Assembly: GCA_015061365.1 (NCBI GenBank)
Contig: SUWS01000006.1
Coordinates: 34,306-98,305, forward strand
Source of the DNA: Lentimicrobiaceae bacterium
GTDB taxonomy: Bacteria; Bacteroidota; Bacteroidia; Bacteroidales; F082
DNA: 64,000 nucleotides
Reading direction: 5' to 3'
The notes beneath the pieces were generated by a model. The model worked only from the letters and a program-made list of their open reading frames with translations. It had not been told where the DNA came from and made no database searches. A program made the translations under genes and the position numbers. Below are positions 8,311 to 21,210 of the stretch, piece after piece (position 1 is the stretch's first letter; each line of letters opens with the position of its first letter).

Positions 8311-8375
8311 ACGAAAATAGTTTTAATTTGTAGGCAAACTTACAATAATTAAAACTATTTTGCAAGAAAAATTAT

Positions 8376-8416
8376 TTCTAAAGTTCTAAAATTCTAAAGT
8401 TCCAAAATTCTAAAAA
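8376..8416. repeat. TTCTAAA microrepeat between OPT and efflux operon
   Basis: A run of ttctaaaattctaaagttccaa-like units directly follows the stop codon of the outer-membrane factor gene. The same unit type fills 25583-25796. No gene or clear hairpin. Confidence 0.6.
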
Positions 8417-8418
8417 CA

Positions 8419-9783
8419 TCACTCCCATCCTCCACCCAACGCCTTATACAATCTGACCATGGTAATCTGCTTGTCGTGATAGGCATTACTCAAGCTTATC
8501 TGCGCATTGAAATAATTTCTTTGTGCGTCCAAGACATCCAAGTAACCGATAACGCCGTTGATATATTGCAGCTGTGCGAGTTCCATCGTCACCTTAGCCG
8601 ACTGTTCTACCAACTGACGTGTCTGATAAATCTCCTTTATCTTATTGAACTCCACCATAGCATTCATCACGTCATAGAAAGCCGAGATGACGACCTTCTC
8701 ATACCTGTAACATTCCTGTTCGTAGGCGAACTGCTGTGCCTTATGTTTGTTACGGTTCTTGTTCATGTTGAAGATAGGCGACATCAGATTAGCTCCGATG
8801 AAAAACATCGGCGACGAAAGCATCGTCATAAACTCGTCTGTCTCAAAGCCTACATTGGTATTCAAGGCTATTCTCGGAAACATATTAGTATATGTCAACC
8901 CGACAGAAGCATTAGCGGCGATGAGTTTCTGTTCCGCCATCTTGACATCGGGACGACGTTCCAACAGATCGGAAGGCAATCCTAACGGTATGGAATCTGG
9001 CAGCATCAGGTTATTCTGCATCCCTATCCTTTCCACCTTAACGGGATAAGTGCCGGCGAGTTTAAGTATCTCGTTTTCCTTTATCGCTATCTTCTTTTCC
9101 AAATCAGGGATCATAGCGGCTGTTATAGCATATTCGAGCTGAGCCTGCTGATATGATGTCTCGCTTGTTAAGCCGCCTTCGAAACGTATCTTCGCTAAAC
9201 TGACGCCTTCTTCACGAGCTATCAAAGTCTGTTTCACGATACGCAGTTCATTATCCAAAGCTATCAAGTCGAAATAATTCTCAGCCACTTCAGCCACTAA
9301 ACTCATCATAAGAGCACGTTGTCCTTCAACCGTCGAGATATATTCCGCCACACTTTTTTCGTTAGCCCATCTCAAGTTTCCCCATAAATCGAGTTCCCAT
9401 GAGATATTAGCTTTAACGCCGAACTCAAAGTCGTTACCGTAATCGTCGCCTCCGTAGTTAAGTCCTTCGTTTTGCGCATACGCAGAACCATTTATCTGAG
9501 GGAAATAGCTTGCAAAATCAATCTGTTTCTTGGCAGCCATCTCATTGACTTTAGCGACAGCAATCTTCATATCCTTATTATTTTCCAAGGTGGAATTGAT
9601 GAGATTACGCAAATTAGTGTCGGCATATATGTCCCACCATTTCATATCAGCTAAGCACGTCGTGTCGCCGAGATATTCTGGATAGTTCTCAGGCATATCG
9701 AGTTCCATCCTCGTATATTCTTTACCGATCTTACACGAAGTAAACAGAATAAGGACACCTATTATATATATGTACTTTCTCAT
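8419..9783 (-). CDS. Outer-membrane efflux lipoprotein (NodT/OprM-type TolC family)
   Basis: 454 residues. The N-terminus is a lipoprotein signal with lipobox LFTSC (Cys17), as in OprM/NodT-type outer-membrane factors. Two OEP repeats follow (roughly residues 50-245 and 260-450), rich in long helices that form the periplasmic alpha-barrel. It makes the outer-membrane exit duct of a tripartite pump. Its ATG overlaps the stop codon of the RND pump gene by four bases, so the two are translationally coupled, and it is the last gene of the adaptor-pump-duct operon. Confidence 0.93.
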   Translation of the reverse strand: MRKYIYIIGVLILFTSCKIGKEYTRMELDMPENYPEYLGDTTCLADMKWWDIYADTNLRNLINSTLENNKDMKIAVAKVNEMAAKKQIDFASYFPQINGSAYAQNEGLNYGGDDYGNDFEFGVKANISWELDLWGNLRWANEKSVAEYISTVEGQRALMMSLVAEVAENYFDLIALDNELRIVKQTLIAREEGVSLAKIRFEGGLTSETSYQQAQLEYAITAAMIPDLEKKIAIKENEILKLAGTYPVKVERIGMQNNLMLPDSIPLGLPSDLLERRPDVKMAEQKLIAANASVGLTYTNMFPRIALNTNVGFETDEFMTMLSSPMFFIGANLMSPIFNMNKNRNKHKAQQFAYEQECYRYEKVVISAFYDVMNAMVEFNKIKEIYQTRQLVEQSAKVTMELAQLQYINGVIGYLDVLDAQRNYFNAQISLSNAYHDKQITMVRLYKALGGGWE

Positions 9784-12700
9784 GATTTTATTCTTTTGAA
9801 TCTGTTTTTAATTTTATAAACTACCACGAAGAAGAACGGAACGAGTATGACACCGAAGACCACGGCGAATATCATTCCGAAGAACACACCTGTTCCGATA
9901 GCCTGACGACTTGCGGATCCAGGTCCTGACGACAACACCAACGGTATCAGTCCTAAGATAAACGCCAACGACGTCATCAATATAGGACGGAATCTTTTGC
10001 GTGTGGCGGTTACTGCTGCTTTCACCACGTCTTCGCCTTCGTCGACCATCACCTTAGCGAACTCCACGATGAGGATGGCATTCTTAGCGGCGAGACCTAT
10101 GAGCATGACGAGACCTATCTGAAAATATATGTCGTTTTCCAAACCGCATATCCACACTCCGAGATATGAGCCGAGAGCTGCAACAGGCAATGATAGCAAC
10201 ACGGCAATAGGTACCATCCAGCTTTCGTAAAGCGCGGCGAGAAACAAGAACACAAAGATGAACACTAATCCTAACACGACGGCGGTCTTGCCTCCTGCCT
10301 GCTTCTCCTGATATGCCAAGCCGCTCCATTCCACTCCAATATTCTTCGGCAGATGTTTCTCAACCAACTCCTCCATAATCTCAGTAGCTTCTCCCGAGCT
10401 ATAACCCTGAGCCGCCTGACCTCTGACGACAGCACTGTTGAACATATTAAAACGAGTGATGCTTCCAGGTCCGGTGGTGTATGAAGTGGTACCTAATGAA
10501 GTCAAAGGTATCATGGTGTTGTTACTTCCCTTCACGAAGAAAAGTCCGATATTGTTCTGCGACTGACGATAGTCGGCTTCAGCTTGTATGTAGACACGAT
10601 ATACTCTGTTAAACAAATTAAAGTCGTTTACATAGACACTTCCAGTATAAGCCTTCATCGTGGAGAAGATGTCTGACATCGGCACGCCTGCAAATCTTGC
10701 CTTGTCTCTGTCGACATCGAAATAGAGTTGCGGGATGTCGGCTTTCAACGAAGAGGAGAGTCCAGACAGTTCCTTACGTTTAGAAGCGTAATACATCAAG
10801 GTGTCGGTAGCCGCGACGAGATTCTCGAAGGTGGCGTCGGAACGTGCTTCCAATTGCATCTCAAAACCTCCCGATGAACCGAGTCCAGGAATTACAGGAG
10901 GCATCGAGAGATATACCTTAGCTTCAGGATAACGTGAAAATTCTTTTCTCACCTTATCCATAATCTCTTGTATCGTCGTGTCGTCACGGTCTTTCCATGG
11001 CTTGAGTATCACCGTCAATGATGTCGCCGACTGACTTGTTCCTACACGTGGACTTGAACCTACGACACTTTGAACATAATCCACTTCATCTAATGTCATG
11101 AGAAAATCGATGGCTCTGTCGGCGACGACACGCGAACGTTCTAAGGTGGCGTTCTCCGGGAGTTCCAACTCCACCGTGAAATATCCTTGGTCTTCAACAG
11201 GCAAGAAACTCGACGGTATTATCTTATGAAGCATCACAATGGATACTAATATCAATCCGAACCAGAAGAAAACCCTCTTCGGATTCCTGACAAGTTTAGA
11301 TATTATATTACCGTATTTGTTCTCTCCACTCGCAAGAAGCTTGTTAATGGTCCTGAACACCACATTAGGGCTCTCGTTATTCTTTGGCTTTAATATCAAG
11401 GAACACATCACCGGACTTAAGGTGAGAGCCACCACTGTCGATATCAAGACCGACACTACTATGGTTATCGTAAATTGTTTATATAATATACCTGTTATTC
11501 CAGCGAGGAAGCTTACCGGCACGAACACAGCTGCCAGCACTAACGAGGTAGCTATGAGAGGGCTTACCAAAGTCTCCATCGCCTGTTTCGTCGCCTGATA
11601 AGCCGAAATATGTTGTTCCTCCATTATGCGTTCCACGTTTTCTACGACCACAATAGCATCGTCGACGACAATACCGATGGCGAGGACTAATCCTAATAAT
11701 GTTAAAATATTTAAAGAAAATCCGAATAATAACATGAAGCCGAAGGTTCCTATCAACGAAATAGGCACCGCTATCAACGGTATCAAGGTTGCTCTCCAGC
11801 TTTGCAATGAGAGGAACACCACGAGTATTACGAGAAGTAACGCCTCGAATAAAGTCTTATATACTTCCGAGATAGACTCCGAGATATATGTCGTCATGTC
11901 GAACGGAATCTCGTATGACATACCTTCCGGGAAGTTACGGCTTATCTCTTCCATTGTTTCCTTCACATTCTTAGCCACTTCCACTGCGTTAGCTCCAGGA
12001 AGCATATATATTCCGAGCACAGCGGCGTTCTCTCCGTTGATGCCGCTCTCCGTATTATACGACTGAGCCTCAAGAGATATTCTCGCCACGTCGCGCAGTC
12101 TTATCAGGGAACCGTCGGGATTGGCTCTGACAACGATGTCCTCGAATTGAGCCACCGTAGAGAGACGACCCTGCGTCGTGATTGGCGTAGTGACATCGAC
12201 ATCAAACATTGGAGCCTTGCCGAGTTCTCCTGCCGCCGACTCTCTGTTCTGGTCTTTCAAACTCTTCTGAAGGTCGGCTACCGTAAGACCGTAACTCGCC
12301 AACTTATCGGGCTGCACCCATATCTGCATGGCGTAATAACGACTGCCGATGTTAGAAACTCGTCCCACTCCAGGGATACGTCTTATCAGGTCAAGGACGT
12401 TGAGCGTGGCGAAGTTACTCAGATATATCTCATCGAATTTAGGATCGGATGACGTGAGACATATCGTCATCAGCTGGCTTGGCGACTGACGTTCTACGTT
12501 GATTCCGTTCTGTACCACCTCCGCGGGAAGTCGCGATTCAGCGAGCTTGATACGATTCTGAATATCGACGGCGGCAAGTTCCGGATTTGTCTTGATGTCG
12601 AAAGTGACAGTAGCGGAGAAGCCTCCGGAGTTGGAACTCGTTGATTCCATATATAACATACCAGGCGTACCGTTGAGCTGCTGTTCTATCGGCGTAGCTA

Positions 12701-12884
12701 CAGCCTGCGCCACCGTCAATGCACTCGCCCCAGGATATGAAGCACTTATCTTGACGACTGGAGGCGTAATCTGCGGATATTGATCAATAGGCAACATCGT
12801 CAAACCAATGAAACCTACTATCACTATCAATATCGATACTACTATAGAAAATACGGGTCTATCTATAAAAAATGAAACTTTCAT
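9780..12884 (-). CDS. RND multidrug efflux pump (AcrB/MexB-type, HAE1 family)
   Basis: 1034 residues, the normal length for HAE1 pumps, with 12 membrane helices and two large periplasmic loops. The proton-relay residues are present: D408-D409 in IVVDDAIVVVENVE of helix 4 and K934 in GLAAKNAILIVEFAK of helix 10. The N-terminus MKVSFFIDRPVFSIVVSILI is typical. It drives proton-coupled export of amphipathic drugs, bile salts or similar compounds. It sits between the adaptor gene (36 bases upstream) and the outer-membrane factor gene (4-base overlap). No TetR- or AraC-type regulator lies beside the operon. Confidence 0.96.
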   Translation of the reverse strand: MKVSFFIDRPVFSIVVSILIVIVGFIGLTMLPIDQYPQITPPVVKISASYPGASALTVAQAVATPIEQQLNGTPGMLYMESTSSNSGGFSATVTFDIKTNPELAAVDIQNRIKLAESRLPAEVVQNGINVERQSPSQLMTICLTSSDPKFDEIYLSNFATLNVLDLIRRIPGVGRVSNIGSRYYAMQIWVQPDKLASYGLTVADLQKSLKDQNRESAAGELGKAPMFDVDVTTPITTQGRLSTVAQFEDIVVRANPDGSLIRLRDVARISLEAQSYNTESGINGENAAVLGIYMLPGANAVEVAKNVKETMEEISRNFPEGMSYEIPFDMTTYISESISEVYKTLFEALLLVILVVFLSLQSWRATLIPLIAVPISLIGTFGFMLLFGFSLNILTLLGLVLAIGIVVDDAIVVVENVERIMEEQHISAYQATKQAMETLVSPLIATSLVLAAVFVPVSFLAGITGILYKQFTITIVVSVLISTVVALTLSPVMCSLILKPKNNESPNVVFRTINKLLASGENKYGNIISKLVRNPKRVFFWFGLILVSIVMLHKIIPSSFLPVEDQGYFTVELELPENATLERSRVVADRAIDFLMTLDEVDYVQSVVGSSPRVGTSQSATSLTVILKPWKDRDDTTIQEIMDKVRKEFSRYPEAKVYLSMPPVIPGLGSSGGFEMQLEARSDATFENLVAATDTLMYYASKRKELSGLSSSLKADIPQLYFDVDRDKARFAGVPMSDIFSTMKAYTGSVYVNDFNLFNRVYRVYIQAEADYRQSQNNIGLFFVKGSNNTMIPLTSLGTTSYTTGPGSITRFNMFNSAVVRGQAAQGYSSGEATEIMEELVEKHLPKNIGVEWSGLAYQEKQAGGKTAVVLGLVFIFVFLFLAALYESWMVPIAVLLSLPVAALGSYLGVWICGLENDIYFQIGLVMLIGLAAKNAILIVEFAKVMVDEGEDVVKAAVTATRKRFRPILMTSLAFILGLIPLVLSSGPGSASRQAIGTGVFFGMIFAVVFGVILVPFFFVVVYKIKNRFKRIKS

Positions 12885-12920
12885 CTTATTTCACTATTAC
12901 TTAATTATTATTAACCAACA

Positions 12921-14084
12921 CTAATCATTGATATAAAAATCAACCTTATCTCCAGGATTAAGCTTATGATAACCTTCTGTGACAATAAATTCTCCTGCAC
13001 TCAAGCCTCTCTCGACGACGACATTATTTCCTATTTCAGGACCAATTTCTATGAAACGTCTCTCAACGGTGGAGTCTGTCCTGAGCACATAAATATATGC
13101 GCCGCCTTTTTCAATATCGACAGATTTGAGAGGGACGACATTAGCGTTTTCCCTAACGTCGAGGAGAAGTTTCACTTTGGTAAACTGTCCCGGCAACAAA
13201 GTCCTGTCGGGATTCGTCATCTCGGCACGTACCGAGAAGGTGCCTGTAAGTGCGTCTACTTCCGGAGCGGCGAAATCAACTAAACCTTGATATGGATATA
13301 TCGTGTTATCAGCTAATGTTATTGTCACGCTCGGCTGCCACGAACGTGTGGTATCTTCTTGTCCTAACTCCACATTCCTTTCTTTCGACTTAAGATAATC
13401 CAACGCCGTCATGCTGAAGTCGATCATGACAGTATCCATTTTTATTATCGTGGCGAGATGTGACTTAGCACCAGGACCCACTAAAGTTCCGAGGTCGACC
13501 TGACTCTCGCTGATATAACCTGATATTGGTGAGTTGACCGTTGTATATCCAAGTTCCAACTCCGCCTGATATAAGTCAGCCTCGCTCATAGAAACAGAAG
13601 CGGTAGCCGTCTCGTATGCAGCGGTGGCATTATCCAAGTCTAACTGACTGGCGGCGTTCTGCGAATATAACGGACGTATTCTCTCCAAGTCGCGTTCCGC
13701 CTTTCGAGCCTGAGCCTTGTCTTTATTGAGCTGAGCCTTAGCCTTATCTACTTTCGCCTTATATCTGTCTTGACTGATGACGAACAGAAGTTGGTCTTTG
13801 GAGATATAAGTACCTTCTTCAAAAAGCATCTTCTCAAGATAACCTTCAACACGTGCCCTTATCTCAACAAACTGATGCGCTCTAACCCTTCCGACATATT
13901 CCCCATATATCTCTACGTCATCCTGCTTGACTTTCTCAACGACGACGACCGGGTTGACTTCTACCTCCTCTTCTTTTCGCAGCAACTGCACAATGACGAC
14001 TGCTACAATAGTCAGCAATAAAATAGTAATGATAGCTTTCTTACCTTTAATGATAAGTTTCTTAAATAAATTTAGTTTTTCCAT
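12921..14084 (-). CDS. RND efflux periplasmic adaptor (MFP, AcrA-type)
   Basis: 387 residues. One N-terminal membrane segment (about residues 13-32) anchors it in the inner membrane. It is followed by a barrel-sandwich (lipoyl-like) half with GEYVGRVRAHQFVEIRARV, an alpha-hairpin (about residues 105-175, rich in Lys/Ala/Glu), the second lipoyl half with NSPISGYISES, and beta-barrel and membrane-proximal domains to the end. It bridges pump and outer-membrane duct. It is the first gene of the three-gene operon. The 142-base upstream spacer shows no clear operator. Confidence 0.94.
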   Translation of the reverse strand: MEKLNLFKKLIIKGKKAIITILLLTIVAVVIVQLLRKEEEVEVNPVVVVEKVKQDDVEIYGEYVGRVRAHQFVEIRARVEGYLEKMLFEEGTYISKDQLLFVISQDRYKAKVDKAKAQLNKDKAQARKAERDLERIRPLYSQNAASQLDLDNATAAYETATASVSMSEADLYQAELELGYTTVNSPISGYISESQVDLGTLVGPGAKSHLATIIKMDTVMIDFSMTALDYLKSKERNVELGQEDTTRSWQPSVTITLADNTIYPYQGLVDFAAPEVDALTGTFSVRAEMTNPDRTLLPGQFTKVKLLLDVRENANVVPLKSVDIEKGGAYIYVLRTDSTVERRFIEIGPEIGNNVVVERGLSAGEFIVTEGYHKLNPGDKVDFYIND

Positions 14085-14226
14085 ATATAAATAATTATCA
14101 TATACAGGAAAAACAACGATTATACCAGCATAGGATATAATATAAATACTTAGAAATCAATGGTGATTATCAGATGCTCATTTTTGCGAGTGTGGAAGAG
14201 TGTGGAAAAAATACACAATTTATTCT

Positions 14227-14859
14227 CTAAAGAATGTTTTTCAGCTCATCCAATTTTTCTACGATTCTGAGATTCTTTGTTTCTAAACGCTTACGCGACA
14301 CATGACCTCCCGCATACAGTATACAATTGAACCCACAATGCTCCGAGACTTCCGCGTCGTGAAGTGTGTCGCCAACCATAAGGCATTCTGAAGGATTGAG
14401 ATCCAATTCGGAAACGAGTTGCTTTCCCAACGATATTTTTTCACGAGCGTAATTGTCCTTAATACCAAATATTCCGTCGAAGAAATGCGTTATGCCTTCG
14501 TATTCTATCATTAATTTAAGATTATCGTCACGCATTGCAGACAAGACTAAAAGACGATAGCCTTTGTCTTTAAGATATTGTAAGGTTTCAGTCACTTCAG
14601 GGAAAAGTCTTACGGAATCGACGCCGTCTCTGTATATCCTCACATACTGTTTTGCCGGGACTTCAAAAGGTTCTTTTTCAAAATCGAAACCCGCCGCCCT
14701 ATAATAATCTATCACAGGAAAAGTAAAGATATCCTTATATTTCTCCATTGTAAGAGTCGGGATGTCTCTCTCCTTAAGCAGGATGTTAACACAATTTAAG
14801 GATAATTCGAGATCATCCAACAGGGTTCCGTTCCAATCCCAAATAACAGTCTTGATCAT
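14227..14859 (-). CDS. HAD-superfamily hydrolase (phosphoglycolate phosphatase-like)
   Basis: 210 residues from the ATG at 14859, chosen because the nucleophile motif then sits at the usual place: D8 in WDWNGTLLDD. Motif II is LLVLSAM (about residue 110), the motif III lysine is near REKISLGKQL, and motif IV is MVGDTLHDAE. The second acidic residue of the usual DxD is Asn here (DWN), a variant also found in some HAD phosphatases; activity may be altered. The cap domain is alpha-helical (about residues 15-85). The start overlaps the stop of the upstream TPR gene by one base (TGATG), so they are coupled. Confidence 0.85.
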   Translation of the reverse strand: MIKTVIWDWNGTLLDDLELSLNCVNILLKERDIPTLTMEKYKDIFTFPVIDYYRAAGFDFEKEPFEVPAKQYVRIYRDGVDSVRLFPEVTETLQYLKDKGYRLLVLSAMRDDNLKLMIEYEGITHFFDGIFGIKDNYAREKISLGKQLVSELDLNPSECLMVGDTLHDAEVSEHCGFNCILYAGGHVSRKRLETKNLRIVEKLDELKNIL

Positions 14860-15275
14860 CAGCGACAATGTTTTGTGTAATCTTCCATATTCGGTCTGCC
14901 TTTGGCTTCTGCGATCTTGAAATAATAGCAAGCCATGTCGTGGTCATTAATACTTCTGTAATAAATACCAATGTTAAAATATGCTTGTAAATAATCGGGA
15001 TTTATCTCAATGGCTTTCAGATAGTCTTTCAAGGCTTCTTCTTTTTGGTAGTTGTTGTACTTTGCGCAGCCGCGATGGAAATACGCTTCCGAATTGTCAT
15101 CCTGATATTCGATTGCCTTGTCGAAATATTCTATCGCTTCTTCAAATTGCGAGTGATACAGATAATCTTCTCCCTTATCCTGATACAATCTCGACTTCTC
15201 AGGATTGTTACCGCAGCTTGTTAATAAAAATAAAGAAAGTGATGTTAGTGCTATTGTCCTAAATAATGTTTTCAT
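14859..15275 (-). CDS. TPR-repeat lipoprotein
   Basis: 138 residues from ATG 15275. Signal peptide ending in the lipobox FLLTSC, then three to four TPR units, for example YLYHSQFEEAIEYFDKAIE and AYFHRGCAKYNNYQKEEAL. TPRs mediate protein contacts; this is a small envelope scaffold of unknown partner. An upstream TTG at 15299 is rejected as start because it lies within the -7 promoter box. Coupled with the HAD gene downstream. Confidence 0.8.
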   Translation of the reverse strand: MKTLFRTIALTSLSLFLLTSCGNNPEKSRLYQDKGEDYLYHSQFEEAIEYFDKAIEYQDDNSEAYFHRGCAKYNNYQKEEALKDYLKAIEINPDYLQAYFNIGIYYRSINDHDMACYYFKIAEAKGRPNMEDYTKHCR

Positions 15276-15296
15276 AAGAATAATAATTTGTTTCTG

Positions 15297-15304
15297 CAAA
15301 TATA
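15297..15304 (-). promoter_or_regulatory. Bacteroidota -7 promoter box before TPR/HAD genes
   Basis: Reads TATATTTG on the minus strand, matching the Bacteroidota primary sigma -7 consensus TAnnTTTG, 22 bases upstream of the chosen ATG. It supports the 15275 start and a short leader. Confidence 0.6.
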
Positions 15305-15315
15305 ATAATTAAAAT

Positions 15316-16020
15316 TTATCGTTCAGCGTCAATATCAAAATTATCTATAGAGACTACATTCTCCTCCATATCGTATGTCTTCCACTCTCCTACTTTCATT
15401 CCTTCCTTGAACATACCTTCTTCTTTAGGAACACCGTTAGGATAGTAAGATACGTAACTTCCATCTAATTTATCATCTTTGTACGACATCTTCACCATCG
15501 GGCGTCCATTGTCGTAATATTTGTTACATATACCATTCTTAATTCCATTTAAGTATTCTGTTTCTTCTGTTATGTTATGCGTTATCGGCGAGAACACAGT
15601 CGATGTTCCTGTTAAAACGCCATTATCATAATTTTCCTTAAGAATCAAAGCGCCGTCTGTCTCATTGTAATATTCCCATATTTCGTGCTTCTTCCTATCC
15701 GAATATCTGCCTCTCGCTATTATATTGCCATTGCCTGAATACATCTCGCAGGTTGAGATCTGTGGTGTCATCTCCTTTCCTTTTCTTTTCTCATAAATCA
15801 TCTTAGCGGTAAGTTTTCCTTCTTCCGAATAATAAAGAAATTCTCCTATCGGTTCGTTATTCTTGAATTCACCCTCATATCTCATTTGTCCGTTATCGTG
15901 ATAATCGACCCATTTACCTTGTCGACGACCTAAATCATCGGTTTTGTTATAATCGTTTTGGGCTAATACAGAAATGTTAAATAATATTAATAATGATAAC
16001 AAACTTGCTACTTTCTTCAT
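15316..16020 (-). CDS. MORN/YwqK-type repeat protein, secreted
   Basis: 234 residues. A signal peptide (residues 1-20, ending VLAQ) is followed by repeated units of about 22 residues with the pattern YxNGxxxxxGxYKxGxxxGxW, for example DYHDNGQMRYEGEFKNNEPI and SYYPNGVPKEEGMFKEGMKV. This is the MORN-variant repeat of YwqK-family proteins, sometimes labelled as antitoxins in databases, but the signal peptide argues against an antitoxin role here. Probably periplasmic or surface-exposed with unknown function. It has its own promoter and is followed closely by the TPR/HAD pair. Confidence 0.75.
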   Translation of the reverse strand: MKKVASLLSLLILFNISVLAQNDYNKTDDLGRRQGKWVDYHDNGQMRYEGEFKNNEPIGEFLYYSEEGKLTAKMIYEKRKGKEMTPQISTCEMYSGNGNIIARGRYSDRKKHEIWEYYNETDGALILKENYDNGVLTGTSTVFSPITHNITEETEYLNGIKNGICNKYYDNGRPMVKMSYKDDKLDGSYVSYYPNGVPKEEGMFKEGMKVGEWKTYDMEENVVSIDNFDIDAER

Positions 16021-16034
16021 GCTAATTTTTTTTA

Positions 16035-16042
16035 CAAAGTTA
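16035..16042 (-). promoter_or_regulatory. -7 promoter box before the MORN/YwqK gene
   Basis: Reads TAACTTTG on the minus strand, 15-22 bases upstream of the ATG at 16020. It matches TAnnTTTG and is divergent from the recR promoter. Confidence 0.5.
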
Positions 16043-16086
16043 AAAATATTTAAGAAATGTAATTATAGAAATCTTCATATTTAACG

Positions 16087-16094
16087 TATCTTTG
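16087..16094 (+). promoter_or_regulatory. -7 promoter box before recR
   Basis: Reads TATCTTTG followed by C, a full match to the Bacteroidota TAnnTTTG box, 83 bases upstream of the recR start. The leader between them is filled with an ATTATGCATTATG-type microrepeat (about 16111-16170). Confidence 0.6.
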
Positions 16095-16177
16095 CAACAA
16101 AAATTATAACTCACACATGCATAAATTATAAATCATTAATTATGCATTATGCATTATGAATTATGAATTAACACACC

Positions 16178-16786
16178 ATGGCGGAATATTCATCTATATT
16201 ATTGGAGAAAGCGGTCGACGAATTATCTAAGTTGCCGGGTATCGGGAAGAAGACAGCCTTACGTCTCGCGTTGCATCTTTTAGGCGAGGATAAAATAAGG
16301 ACCGAACAGTTATGCAAGTCGTTGAACGATATGAGGAACAACATAGTGTTATGTAAACGTTGCTACAACATCAGCGATGAGCCGATATGTTCTATATGTT
16401 CCAATCCGAAACGCGACGAGACATTATTGTGCGTCGTAGCTGATATGCGAGACGTCCTCGCCATAGAACGCACCTGTTCTTTCAACGGTTTATATCATGT
16501 TTTAGGCGGAATCATAAATCCTATCGAAGGCATTTCTCCAAACGATTTAAGAATCAATGAACTTTTGGGAAGAACAATTAATGAAGACATCAAAGAGATA
16601 ATTCTCGCGTTACCTGCTACCATTGAAGGCGACACCACGAATTATTATCTCTCTAAAGTCTTAAAAGATTTTAAGGGAACGATCAGCACTATCGCTAAAG
16701 GCATCTCTGTTGGCGACGCCTTGGAATATGCCGACGAAGTGACATTAGGAAGATCCATCACGAACCGAATACCATATAACAAATAA
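16178..16786 (+). CDS. recR: Recombination mediator protein RecR
   Basis: 202 residues, normal length. The N-terminal helix-hairpin-helix contains LPGIGKKTALRLALHLL (residues 19-35). The C4 zinc finger is formed by C59, C62, C71 and C74. The Toprim domain follows (from LLCVVADMRD, about residue 83), with YHVLGGIINPIEGISP as the conserved loop. RecR works with RecO (and RecF) to load RecA at gapped DNA. It is transcribed alone, facing the beta-galactosidase gene across a palindromic terminator. ATG-rich repeats upstream offer several out-of-frame starts; the chosen ATG gives the conserved N-terminus. Confidence 0.95.
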   Translation: MAEYSSILLEKAVDELSKLPGIGKKTALRLALHLLGEDKIRTEQLCKSLNDMRNNIVLCKRCYNISDEPICSICSNPKRDETLLCVVADMRDVLAIERTCSFNGLYHVLGGIINPIEGISPNDLRINELLGRTINEDIKEIILALPATIEGDTTNYYLSKVLKDFKGTISTIAKGISVGDALEYADEVTLGRSITNRIPYNK

Positions 16787-16983
16787 TTGAAAGTTGAAAG
16801 TTGAAAGTTGAAAATTAATGTAGAGACGTGACACATTACACCATTGAGAATAAACACGATGTAATTGGTGCGTCTCAATCGAATTGAAAGTTGAAAATTG
16901 AAAATTGAAAATTAATGTAGAGACGTGACACATTACACCATTGAGAATAAACACGATGTAATTGGTGCGTCTCAATCGAATTG
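16787..16983. repeat. Tandem 97-bp unit with REP-like hairpin, two copies
   Basis: Two identical 54-bp palindromic segments, 16823-16876 and 16920-16973, lie 97 bases apart. Each starts gagacgtgac and ends ggtgcgtctc with imperfectly complementary arms. They are separated and flanked by runs of ttgaaagttgaaaattg-type units. On the minus strand the loop reads tgtttattct, like the loops of the hairpins at 5.2 and 6.2 kb, so these belong to the same family in inverse orientation. Confidence 0.8.
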
Positions 16984-16997
16984 AAAGTTGAAAATAA

Positions 16998-17028
16998 AAA
17001 ACGGGGAGCATTTAGTGTTCCCCGTTTT
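16998..17028. terminator. Bidirectional terminator between recR and beta-galactosidase gene
   Basis: Perfect 10-bp inverted repeat, aaaacgggga (16998-17007) and tccccgtttt (17019-17028), with A tract on the left and T tract on the right. It serves both convergent genes. Confidence 0.85.
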
Positions 17029-17034
17029 AACTTA

Positions 17035-21012
<3,978 letters not shown>

Positions 21013-21114
21013 TTATTTATTTAGTTTTAAAATATTCCGACAAATAAAACACATTGCGAAGATAATGAAAATTTCTTAGCTTTAAAAGGATTACGTAAGT
21101 GATTTTAAGATATT

Positions 21115-21147
21115 TTTCGAAAAAAAGACGACACCCTTGCGCCGTCT
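21115..21147 (-). terminator. Terminator of the riboflavin operon
   Basis: On the minus strand a 9-bp stem (arms at 21139-21147 and 21126-21134, two G-U pairs) with a 4-nt loop is followed by a run of at least seven U. It ends the ribD-ribE-ribBA-ribH transcript before the beta-galactosidase gene. The 60 bases between it and ribH hold an ATTATGCATTATG-type microrepeat. Confidence 0.85.
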
Positions 21148-21210
21148 CTCTTAATTAATCCATCAAAAAATTATACAATTATAAATTATGCATTATGAAT
21201 TATGAATTGA

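Noticed and set aside
11050..11060. Another T-loop-like string, ggacttgaacc
   Set aside because: It is part of the RND pump coding sequence (VGSSPRVG region), without tRNA arms.
16823..16973. Possible CRISPR array because of identical spaced repeats
   Set aside because: Only two copies, the repeats are 54 bp palindromes, the intervening sequence is itself repetitive, and no cas gene is nearby.
16645..17011. Minus-strand open frames over the recR 3' end and spacer
   Set aside because: They translate the tandem hairpin/microrepeat unit and the reverse of recR; no start signals or homologous sequence.
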